Source: Methylomicrobium sp.
Lineage (GTDB): Bacteria > Pseudomonadota > Gammaproteobacteria > Methylococcales > Methylomonadaceae
Assembly: GCA_018333785.1 (NCBI GenBank)
Contig: JAGXSU010000132.1
Span: 1 to 54,316 of the forward strand
DNA length: 54,316 bases
Direction of reading: 5' to 3'
Shown: piece by piece, positions 1 to 7,822 of the stretch
Layout of the letters: the number at the start of each line of letters is the position of its first letter
How positions within the stretch are numbered: position 1 is the stretch's first letter
Translations under genes and position numbers: made by a program
The notes under the pieces: model-generated
Seen by the model: the letters and a program-made list of their open reading frames with translations, nothing else
What the model was told of the DNA's origin: nothing
The model's database searches: none

Positions 1-624
1 ATGGGCGGCGGTATGATGGGGGGGGGGCGGCGAGGCATGATGGGCGGCGGAATGATGGGTATGATGTCCGGTTCCGCGCTCCCGTTGGGCAGTGAATATA
101 ATCTGTTCAGTGTGAAGGTGGTTAAAGCCGGAAAGGGCAAATCAAAATTACCGGAAAAATTGACTCCTATTTCAAAGCTTAAGATAAACGATGCGGCCAA
201 TGCGGATAAGCCAAGATCGATCAGGCTTTCCATGCGGCATATGTCGGCCTTGCTGAATGGACGTTCTTATAAAATGAACGATGTAAGAGCGGATGAGATC
301 ATTCCTGTTAACACCTTGCAAGTGATTGAATTTGACAACGGCTTTGGCGGTATGAACGGGATGGCGATGCCACATCCGATGCATTTGCACGGTGAGCAGT
401 TTCAAGTCATCAAACGTCAGGTCAATGGCAATTCCAGCGATACGTATGCCTCCGTTTCGGCTGGATTGGTCAGAGGCGGCTGGAAAGATACCGTACTCGT
501 CATGCCGGGTGAAAAGGTTACGGTACTAAAACCCTTCAATGACTATACCGGTCTGTTTATGTATCACTGCCATAATCTCGAGCACGAAGATCTGGGCATG
601 ATGCGGGACTTGTTGATCAAGTAA
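1..624 (+). CDS. Multicopper oxidase, C-terminal part (5' end outside window)
   Basis: This is the last 207 codons of a multicopper oxidase, a periplasmic or cell-surface enzyme family that oxidises metals such as Cu(I) or organic substrates and reduces O2 to water. Seen directly: the copper-ligand motif HPMHLHG near residue 125 and the C-terminal YHCHNLEHEDLGMM motif, which contains the type 1 and type 3 copper ligands. The first 25 residues are a Gly/Met-rich run (repeats of MMGGG), like the methionine-rich copper-binding inserts of CueO-type cuprous oxidases. The frame is open from base 1, so the first ATG is probably internal and the real start lies upstream. A role in copper tolerance would fit a methanotroph but is inference. 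The gene converges with the decarboxylase at 694-2049. Confidence 0.85.
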   Translation: MGGGMMGGGRRGMMGGGMMGMMSGSALPLGSEYNLFSVKVVKAGKGKSKLPEKLTPISKLKINDAANADKPRSIRLSMRHMSALLNGRSYKMNDVRADEIIPVNTLQVIEFDNGFGGMNGMAMPHPMHLHGEQFQVIKRQVNGNSSDTYASVSAGLVRGGWKDTVLVMPGEKVTVLKPFNDYTGLFMYHCHNLEHEDLGMMRDLLIK

Positions 625-693
625 GTTCAAATCCCATTGGTAGCGGCGGTTTGGCTAGGCCAATTGTCGCTACTGATTCTTCTCAATGCCAGC

Positions 694-2049
694 TCATATC
701 AAAAGCGTAATCGGCGTGCTTGCCGTCGTTTTTGTCTGCTTAGTCGAGTCATTTTGCAAATCAGTCAAAAATTCGGCGATGATCTTGCGCGTAACATGCG
801 GCATTACCAGCACATGGGCATAGTGTTGACCCTGCAAATGCATGGTGGCCAATGAATATTTTTCCACAATCCAGTCGCCGGGTTTTCTAAAATAAACCGT
901 GTTGGAAAGTTCGTTTGACCTTATGGGTTGCAAATGAGCAAAATGAGACTGCATTTCCTCTTTCAGGAAAGTGGTGTTTTGCAGCATTGCCTTGGCGTCC
1001 TCGGCCTGTTTTGCCATGGCGGTCGGCGTTGAAAAAAAATAAAATTCGGCGGGTTTAACGGCATCTCTGGAGCATGTGATAGTTCCGGGCACATGATGGA
1101 TGTACTCGGGGTTATGAACTTGAGCAAACCACTCGCTAAATTCGTTAAAAAGCGATTCTTGAGTAATGAACAGGCCGGCAGGAGAAGGAAAGCCGAAAAA
1201 CTTATGACAGGAAATCGCAATCGAATCATAGCGCTGAAACTTTGGATTGGACGGGTTTCGTTGCAGCACTTCATCCGCAAAAGAGGTATGAGGCAGATAG
1301 CCTCCGAATAATGCCGCGTCCAGATGCAGATAGCTTGGATGGCCCTTTAATACGTCCTGAATCAGATCGATTCTGTCTACGGCACCCTTAAACGTCGTAC
1401 CGACGGTTGCCACGACAAGCGCCGGATAGTTGGCGTTTGCAACCAGTTTTTGCTTAAGATCCTCAGGATCCATGCCACCGTCCGGCTGCGTGTTGACCAG
1501 CACTGTTTCCAGTCCCAACAAGTCGCGTAAAATCTGTATCGAGTAATGCGCTTCATTGGTGAAATAAGCTTTCGGCATGACTCCGGTCCGACCTTTTAAA
1601 ATCGTTCGCCCCATGTACATACCATGCATGTTGCTGTCGGTTCCGCTGTGCGACAGAAATCCCCAGATATCCTGAGCAGAGAAGGCCAGTAATTTACCAA
1701 ACCTGAGAATGACCTCTCGCTCAAAATCGTGGCTATTGAATGGAATAGCCGCGTCTTTAAAAGGGTTACCGACATTATTGAAGGCAAAAGTACCCATTCC
1801 CGTTTCTGAAAGTTGTTTTCGCCAGGCGAAAAATTCATCAGGCGGGGTATTCATATTGATGGGATAGCCCAGTAATAAATCCTTTTGACCAACGCGCTTG
1901 ATTTTGTCAGCCAGAAAAGGTGGGGCTCCTTTAGCGCCTGGTGCAGGTGTCCAGTCCAAGTTGTCGGGCCTGCAGCCTGATGTTAATGCCAGCATGCCAG
2001 TGCCGACATAACCGAGAAAGCGACGTCTTGATAACATACTTAAGCTCAC
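694..2049 (-). CDS. Histidine decarboxylase-like PLP enzyme with Tat lipoprotein signal
   Basis: Group II (fold type I) PLP-dependent decarboxylase, closest by eye to bacterial histidine decarboxylases. Visible motifs are SHSGTDSNMHGMYMGR (about 133-148, phosphate binding), the ring-stacking His in NEAHYS (168), the PLP-N1 Asp in HLDAALFGG (244), and the Schiff-base Lys in SCHKFFG (283). The N terminus is unusual: SRRRFLG (7-13) followed by a short hydrophobic stretch and LTSGC (22-26). This reads as a twin-arginine signal ending in a lipobox, predicting export of the folded cofactor-loaded enzyme and lipid anchoring at Cys26. Typical histidine decarboxylases are cytoplasmic and begin near residue 40 of this protein. 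The true substrate is not proven; other amino acids are possible. The coding region has no gaps or stops. Confidence 0.8.
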   Translation of the reverse strand: MSLSMLSRRRFLGYVGTGMLALTSGCRPDNLDWTPAPGAKGAPPFLADKIKRVGQKDLLLGYPINMNTPPDEFFAWRKQLSETGMGTFAFNNVGNPFKDAAIPFNSHDFEREVILRFGKLLAFSAQDIWGFLSHSGTDSNMHGMYMGRTILKGRTGVMPKAYFTNEAHYSIQILRDLLGLETVLVNTQPDGGMDPEDLKQKLVANANYPALVVATVGTTFKGAVDRIDLIQDVLKGHPSYLHLDAALFGGYLPHTSFADEVLQRNPSNPKFQRYDSIAISCHKFFGFPSPAGLFITQESLFNEFSEWFAQVHNPEYIHHVPGTITCSRDAVKPAEFYFFSTPTAMAKQAEDAKAMLQNTTFLKEEMQSHFAHLQPIRSNELSNTVYFRKPGDWIVEKYSLATMHLQGQHYAHVLVMPHVTRKIIAEFLTDLQNDSTKQTKTTASTPITLLI

Positions 2050-2361
2050 TTGTTATGATTTAAGACAGGGTCATATCAGAGAAACTCAGGCTCTCAAGTT
2101 TGCCTATCCAAGTCAATAAAAAGAGAATCAATTTTGAAAAGGCTTACCTAATTAGCAAGCTGTTTCAGCTAAATCCATAAGCGCCCGTCATGCCCGTCGG
2201 GAAACGGGCATCCAGTGCCATGGATGGTAAGCTGCTAGCTATCCATGTGACCTGGATTCCGGCAATCCCTGCCGGAATGACGGCGTTAATGACCTTTCAA
2301 CTCCTAACGCGAACTAAGCCCGAGTGGAACGCACTCTGCTTTCGCAAGGGAAACAGGTGTG
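2050..2361. other. Intergenic region with dispersed repeat copy
   Basis: No gene is supported between the decarboxylase start and the stop of the response regulator gene. The stretch holds the palindrome-rich repeat at 2154-2283. An open frame on the plus strand (2190-2531) runs through the repeat into the antisense of the GGDEF gene and is not credible. Confidence 0.6.
2154..2283 (+). repeat. Palindromic intergenic repeat, family R1, copy A
   Basis: About 130 bp clearly homologous, in reverse complement, to 15776-15918. Shared blocks include the CCATAAGC segment, the GGGCATCCAGTGCCATG block, GGTAAGCT, AGCTATCCATG and the TTCCGGCA / TGCCGGAA hairpin at its right end (2257-2277, loop ATCCC). 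Several small inverted repeats are nested inside (for example GCCCGT with ACGGGC). It contains no open frame of its own. It resembles REP/MITE-like extragenic palindromes; no transposase is nearby. Confidence 0.75.
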
Positions 2362-3990
2362 TCAACGATGCGCTGCGTCGAAAAAATGGATTTTATTTTT
2401 ACCGGACTGCTTTGCGTTGTACATGGCCTGATCGGCTTGCCGTAACAGTAAATCGGCTTCTACGGTGCCGGTTTGATCAACCGCGACACCTATGCTGGCA
2501 GTCACTTGACACGTCTGGTCTTGAATCCTGATCGTTTCGGCAATCGAGCTGAGTATGCGCTGCAAGGTTTTTTCGCATTCATGCAGATCTCGCAAGCGGG
2601 GTAGCAAGATGATAAATTCATCGCCGCCTAATCGCGCTACGGTGTCGGATTCACGGATGATGTGACTGATGCGCTTGGCGATTTCGATTAAAACAACATC
2701 TCCGGCGGAATGCCCGAGTGTGTCATTGATCGGTTTGAACCCGTCCAGATCAAGATAGCATACCGCCATTAAAGTAGGTTCCCGTTTGATTTGTAATAAA
2801 GCCTGCTGCATTCGATCGCTTAATAGGACGCGGTTGGGAATGCCGGTCAGTGCATCATAATAGGCAATCTTTTGTAGCTGCTCTTCATATTTTTTGAGCG
2901 ATGTGATGTCGGAAAAAATACCAACAAAATTAATTAACTGGTTTTTATCGTTGCGAACTGACGAAATAGTCAGCAATTCGGCGTAAATCTCACCGCTTTT
3001 TTTACGATTCCATATTTCGCCTCTCCAGAAACTTTCGGTAATGAGGCTTTCCCACATTTTTTTGAAAAAGTCGGCTTTTTGAATACCCGATTGCAAGATA
3101 CGTGGATTCCGGCCCACCACTTCATCGCAGCTATATCCGGTAATTCTTTCGAAGCCCTCGTTTACTTCGATGATGTTGGCTTTATGATCGGTTATGAGAA
3201 TGCCTTCGCGCGTATTTTCAAAAACGCGTTTACTCAAGCGCATACTGTTTTCGGTGACCAGTTTTTCGGTAATATCACGGGCTGAGGCATAAATTTCCGT
3301 ATGCGATGGAGAGGCCTGCCACTCCAGCCAGCAATACCCGCCGGCTTTATTTCTATATCGGTTTACGAAGCCGGACATTTCTTTTCCTTGAAAGAGATTT
3401 TTGACAGCGTCATGCGTCTTTTCTTTGTCGTCGGGATGCACAAAATCCCAAATTGTGGCCCCCTCTATTTCTGATGGTGTGTAGCCCAAAACTTTGTGCC
3501 AGGCGGTGTTTACTCTTTGGAAACGTCCATCAGCATCTACAATACAAAATAAATCCAAACCCAAAGAAAAAAAATTGCTCATTTTTTCTTGCAGCTGCTT
3601 TAGCGCCAGCTGATTCCGGATGCGTAGCTTGGTGATGTCCGGATTGAAAGGTTTGCTGATGAAATCCAGTGCGCCCAGTTGCAGGCCTTTGCTTTCTGAC
3701 TCTTTATCGTTGGCACCGGTTATAAAAATAACGGGAATTTCACGGCAGATGGGGTCTTCCTTCAGTTTTTTGCAGACTTCATAACCGTCCAGTTCAGGCA
3801 TTACGACATCAAGAAGGATTAAATCCGGCGGTGTATTTTTGGCGATTTCCAGCGCTGTAAAGCCGTTATTGGCGACTTTGATGAGGTAATCATCACTCAA
3901 TAGACCTGCCAATACCTTTATATTAAGCGGCATATCGTCAACGATGAGTAGAGTGAATTTTGTAGTCAAGGTGATATGGGGGATTATCAA
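2362..3990 (-). CDS. Response regulator with two PAS domains and GGDEF diguanylate cyclase
   Basis: 542-residue response regulator predicted to make cyclic di-GMP. Order: REC domain (12-130, phospho-acceptor Asp61 in LILLDVVMP), PAS 1 (about 140-245), PAS 2 (255-365) and a GGDEF domain (370-540). The active-site GGDEF is intact (455-459) and an RESD inhibitory I-site lies five residues before it (446-449), so product feedback is expected. There is no EAL domain. The start is uncertain: a TTG codon is used here, an in-frame TAA lies just upstream, and no good ribosome-binding site is visible. It sits 99 bp after the hybrid kinase on the same strand and is a plausible partner of that kinase. 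Its first PAS domain is strikingly similar to a PAS domain of that kinase. Confidence 0.9.
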   Translation of the reverse strand: MIIPHITLTTKFTLLIVDDMPLNIKVLAGLLSDDYLIKVANNGFTALEIAKNTPPDLILLDVVMPELDGYEVCKKLKEDPICREIPVIFITGANDKESESKGLQLGALDFISKPFNPDITKLRIRNQLALKQLQEKMSNFFSLGLDLFCIVDADGRFQRVNTAWHKVLGYTPSEIEGATIWDFVHPDDKEKTHDAVKNLFQGKEMSGFVNRYRNKAGGYCWLEWQASPSHTEIYASARDITEKLVTENSMRLSKRVFENTREGILITDHKANIIEVNEGFERITGYSCDEVVGRNPRILQSGIQKADFFKKMWESLITESFWRGEIWNRKKSGEIYAELLTISSVRNDKNQLINFVGIFSDITSLKKYEEQLQKIAYYDALTGIPNRVLLSDRMQQALLQIKREPTLMAVCYLDLDGFKPINDTLGHSAGDVVLIEIAKRISHIIRESDTVARLGGDEFIILLPRLRDLHECEKTLQRILSSIAETIRIQDQTCQVTASIGVAVDQTGTVEADLLLRQADQAMYNAKQSGKNKIHFFDAAHR

Positions 3991-4089
3991 ATTCGAATAT
4001 TAGATTATGGCTAACAACCAATAGGCTGGCAAGATGAGCCTTGTACTCATTGCTCAAAACTTGTCTGATTAGCAAGCTGAAGCATTTTT

Positions 4090-7000
4090 CTAATCAGGTT
4101 TGTCTTTGATATTCCGCAAATGGCTAAGCGCTTCAGTGTAGTTGAAGTTATGAACATGGCTAACCATAGCTTCAAATTCATCTTGCCATTCAAAAGGCAG
4201 GTTTCGGCGGATACGATCGAGTAATGCATCGTTAATGAAACTGTTTTCGGTCAGCAATTTATCGAGCTCATTGAGTCCCGATTCAGCATCTTTTGCATCT
4301 TGCTTGCCCGGAGTTACAGTGACCACCGGGTATTGATGGAGCATTTGCGAGATGTCAGCCAGCGTCTTTTCAAATATGCTTCGCCAGGCATTGACCGTGT
4401 CAGGATGATGCTCGTTTTTTTTGAGTTGATTATCCAGTGTTTCAGTAATGTGATGCAGATTCTTTGCGCCCAGATTTCCCGCTGCACCTTTGAGTTTATG
4501 CGCTATTTTTTCGGCTTTATCCAAAGCCCCATTTTCTATATCAGAGATAAGTTGCCGGGCGTCAATGGGCGCTTGTTGATGAAATAACGAGAATAGATTG
4601 ATTACAGCTGACCGGTTGCCGCCTAACATTTGAATCAGATGAGTCAGTTCAAATTCAGGCAAAGCGGAGCAAAAAGTTATCCACAAATCATTTATGACGG
4701 GCTCAGCCAGTTTGGCGCTGAGTTCATTTTCCGGATTGATCCAGAGAACCAGCGTGGAAATTAGCTCTTCCGGATTGATGGGTTTGGAGACGAAGTCATT
4801 CATGCCATGAGCCAGGCAGTTTTCCCTTTCTGTAAATGTAACGCCTGCTGACAGGGCAATAATCGGTAAGTCTGCATGACGTTGATTTTTCCGAATTTCA
4901 CGGGTTGCCTCAATTCCGCCCATGACCGGCATTTGAATATCCATCAGCACAGCGTCAAAGCTTTGCTGATCAATTTTTTCCAACGCCTCTTTGCCGTTGT
5001 TGGCGACCTCTACCGCTATGCCGGAAAGCTTTAAAAACTCCTTTACCACCTGCTGATTGACTTCGTTGTCCTCTACAATCAGGATGCGTTTACCGCAAAT
5101 GGAATGCCCCAAATTCGATAATTCGTTGCCCAATAAGCCGGCATGAAGGTTATTTCGATGACGTGTTAAACGGGGTTTGCCTTTGTCTGTTATGGTCAGC
5201 GGTAAATCAAAAAAGAAAGCCGTGCCTAAGCCGGGCTGGCTATCGACAAAAAAGTGCGCGTCCATCATGGATAACAGTTTATGACTGATGGCCAGACCTA
5301 AGCCTGTTCCGCCAAACCGCCGGGTAATAGAGCCGTCGACCTGGCTAAACGGCTGAAAGAGTTTATCCCTGTCGGCTTTGGTAATACCGATGCCGGTATC
5401 TTTTACCGAAAAACTGAGAAGCACTTGTGTGCCGACACATTGCTTTAGCGAAACGGACAGAAAAACCCCGCCGTGTTCGGTAAACTTGATGGCATTGCTT
5501 AACAGATTGGCAAGAATCTGTTGCAGCCGCAGGGCATCGCCTATCAGATTGCGGGGAATGCCAGCCGGCACATCGATAGCAAAATCAAGCTCTTTGGCGT
5601 GTGCGCGGATTTCAAATAAATTACGTAAATTATCCAATAGCACGTCAAGATCAAAGGGCGCCTTTTCAATTTCCATACGGTCGGCTTCAATCTTGGAAAA
5701 GTCCAAAATATCGTTAAGAATACCGAGCAGGTTTTGCGACGATAACAGGGCTTTATTCAGGTAACTTCTTACTTCTCGCGTAGAAGGCTGATTTAATGCC
5801 AATTGTGTCAGTCCGATGATGCCGTTCATCGGCGTCCGGATTTCATGTGACATATTGGCTAGAAATTCGGATTTGGATTTGGCCGCATGTTCGGCGAGTT
5901 CTTTGGCATCGCGCAAGGCTGATTCTGTCTGGATGCGTTCGGTAATATCCGTAGAAATACCGCATAAGGCATAAATGCTGCCGTCTTCTTTTCGTAGCGG
6001 CAGTTTAACCGACCAGTAAGTCAGCGTTTGCCCCGTTGTTGTAACCGTTCCGGTTTCCTCACACCGGATGGTCTCGCCATTGACCAGCACACGCTGGTCA
6101 TTTTGCAGGATGATCGCCTTGGATTCGGCGTCGAAAAATTTATCATCGCTGAAGCCGATGATATCTTCCTCTTTGACGCGCCAAAGTTCCCGCGCCATAC
6201 GATTGGCGAACAGATAGCAGCCTTTAGTGTCTTTGAGATAAATGCAGGCGCTGACGTTTTCCAGCACTTCCATCAGCTTGTGTTCGCTTTGGCGCAGATC
6301 AATTTCCAGGCGTCTTTGTTCTGTAATATCGTGGGCGGCCGCATAAATGAGTTTGCCTTGGGGTTGAGTATGCCATTCTATCCAGCGATAAGTGCCGTTT
6401 TTGTGTCGAAACCGGTTGATAAACCGGGAAACGATTTGGCCGCTTGTCAGTGTCGCTAGCGCGTCTTCGGTGATTTTCAGGTCGTCGGGATGGACTAGAT
6501 CCATATAAGACTGGCCTTGAAGGTCGGCAATCGGGTAGCCGAGAGTATGCTCCCAGGCGGGGTTTACCTTGACGAAGAAACCCTCGACATTGGCAATGCA
6601 GAATAAATCCATCGCATTGTTAAAGTAACTGTCCAGTTCCCGGGTTTTTTGCCTTAATGCTTCCTCGGCTTTCTGGCGGCTGTAATTGCGAATTTCATTG
6701 CTGAGTATCAGGGCCGCATGGTTAAAGAAAATAGGAAGATATTTGCGCAAAGGCTCGCTATTGAAATGAATGTTTTCAAGCTTGATCACGCCGATCAGCT
6801 GATTGCTTTGCATCAGCGGGAAGGCCCAGTTGCAGGCGTGTTGCAATTCGAAACCATTGACCAGTAATTTCGTTTTATCGGTTTGTTCTTCAACCAGTTG
6901 ATGATGGTCAATGACTTGTTGGACGAGAGGGTCCTCGACGGTTTTAATGATTGCGTGAGTGCCGAAGAAGTTAAAATAATTCAACTCTTCATCAATCCAG

Positions 7001-7212
7001 TAATAGATGATGGTATCGGTCCCCCCGACAATTTCCATGATGCTGTTCAGCAAAGAAGCCAGCATGCCTTTGATACCGGGGAGGGGGTCTATGCTTTCGA
7101 TCAGGCGGACAACAAGTTCCAAATACGCTTTTTCATTGGCGAGCTTGACCATGCGTACACGAAGATGGCCTATCTCTGCTGCGGTGTTATCGGTATTCTC
7201 AATTGGCCGCAT
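4090..7212 (-). CDS. Hybrid sensor histidine kinase (GAF-PAS-PAS-HisKA-HATPase-REC-HPt)
   Basis: Soluble hybrid kinase of about 1,040 residues. Order, numbered from the chosen start: GAF-like sensor (about 40-185), PAS 1 (190-300), PAS 2 (310-430), HisKA with MSHEIRTPMNG (His456), HATPase (DTGIGI and GGTGLGLAI), receiver (VLMDIQMPVMGG, Asp758) and an HPt domain (AHKLKGAAGNLGA, His905). Every phosphorelay residue is present, so an internal His-Asp-His relay should work; the next acceptor could be the REC-GGDEF protein at 2362-3990. No membrane segment is visible, so it should sense an intracellular signal. The frame could open at 7269, but that would overlap the upstream gene by 71 bp. The ATG at 7212 gives a 14-bp overlap and is preferred. 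Coupling to the corrinoid genes suggests it senses their substrate or state (inference). Confidence 0.92.
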   Translation of the reverse strand: MRPIENTDNTAAEIGHLRVRMVKLANEKAYLELVVRLIESIDPLPGIKGMLASLLNSIMEIVGGTDTIIYYWIDEELNYFNFFGTHAIIKTVEDPLVQQVIDHHQLVEEQTDKTKLLVNGFELQHACNWAFPLMQSNQLIGVIKLENIHFNSEPLRKYLPIFFNHAALILSNEIRNYSRQKAEEALRQKTRELDSYFNNAMDLFCIANVEGFFVKVNPAWEHTLGYPIADLQGQSYMDLVHPDDLKITEDALATLTSGQIVSRFINRFRHKNGTYRWIEWHTQPQGKLIYAAAHDITEQRRLEIDLRQSEHKLMEVLENVSACIYLKDTKGCYLFANRMARELWRVKEEDIIGFSDDKFFDAESKAIILQNDQRVLVNGETIRCEETGTVTTTGQTLTYWSVKLPLRKEDGSIYALCGISTDITERIQTESALRDAKELAEHAAKSKSEFLANMSHEIRTPMNGIIGLTQLALNQPSTREVRSYLNKALLSSQNLLGILNDILDFSKIEADRMEIEKAPFDLDVLLDNLRNLFEIRAHAKELDFAIDVPAGIPRNLIGDALRLQQILANLLSNAIKFTEHGGVFLSVSLKQCVGTQVLLSFSVKDTGIGITKADRDKLFQPFSQVDGSITRRFGGTGLGLAISHKLLSMMDAHFFVDSQPGLGTAFFFDLPLTITDKGKPRLTRHRNNLHAGLLGNELSNLGHSICGKRILIVEDNEVNQQVVKEFLKLSGIAVEVANNGKEALEKIDQQSFDAVLMDIQMPVMGGIEATREIRKNQRHADLPIIALSAGVTFTERENCLAHGMNDFVSKPINPEELISTLVLWINPENELSAKLAEPVINDLWITFCSALPEFELTHLIQMLGGNRSAVINLFSLFHQQAPIDARQLISDIENGALDKAEKIAHKLKGAAGNLGAKNLHHITETLDNQLKKNEHHPDTVNAWRSIFEKTLADISQMLHQYPVVTVTPGKQDAKDAESGLNELDKLLTENSFINDALLDRIRRNLPFEWQDEFEAMVSHVHNFNYTEALSHLRNIKDKPD

Positions 7213-7822
7213 GGTGTTTTTGAGCAATGGCGTCTTCAAGCACTCGCTGCAGATGCTCCAGATCGACATCCATCCAGACCAGAGGCAAGTCTACGAATTG
7301 AGCGGCTAATACGGCGGCGGCCGAGAAATCTTCCGAACAGGGTGTACGTAATGCAAGTATATATTTGTGGCTGCTGTGAAATATTTCCCGAACCACACTA
7401 GGATTTTTTCCGAAGACTTCGGTAATCATAGGTTCCCAGGTATTCGCCCAGTCTTCGACCAAAAAGTAAGCGCCTTTGGATAACTCCTGCATAAACAGTT
7501 CGTAGCCCAGCAGCATGACGATACAGTTTTGGCCTTGTGTGCGCAGGGTCTGATGCTGTTCCAGAAAGCTGTCCATTTTGGGATGGCAGGCTCCATAGAA
7601 GACGATGGTTTCCCTGTTTGAGTTTTCATCTGCGGTTAATGCCGAATTCAGTTCTGCGGCCAGTTTATCGAAATAATTATGAAGCGCTGAATGAAGAAAT
7701 TGCGTTTGCAGATTCCAGCCGTTTTGATTGATGAGATACGTAACCTCTTTGCTCAGAATCCCGCAGCCTATCAGTACCATGGGTTTGTTTTCTTCTACTA
7801 TCGGCGGCATCTTGGCTTTCAT
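7199..7822 (-). CDS. DUF1638-like protein of the corrinoid cluster
   Basis: 207-residue soluble protein with no signal peptide. I read it as a member of the DUF1638 family, on the N-terminal pattern VLIGCGILSKEV followed by a middle YGACHPKMD segment and a WANTWEPM segment. This family is uncharacterised, and my recollection is that it occurs beside corrinoid methyltransferase genes in methanogens and other anaerobes. Its start overlaps the stop of the methyltransferase gene by 4 bp, and its own end overlaps the histidine kinase start. Translational coupling on both sides is therefore likely. Conserved Cys, His and Trp residues could bind a metal or ligand, but this is speculation. The family assignment is moderately sure; no function can be given. 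Confidence 0.7.
   Translation of the reverse strand: MKAKMPPIVEENKPMVLIGCGILSKEVTYLINQNGWNLQTQFLHSALHNYFDKLAAELNSALTADENSNRETIVFYGACHPKMDSFLEQHQTLRTQGQNCIVMLLGYELFMQELSKGAYFLVEDWANTWEPMITEVFGKNPSVVREIFHSSHKYILALRTPCSEDFSAAAVLAAQFVDLPLVWMDVDLEHLQRVLEDAIAQKHHAAN

Noticed and set aside
2190-2531. A 113-codon plus-strand open frame
   Set aside because: It starts in the R1 repeat and runs antisense into the GGDEF domain; no family features.
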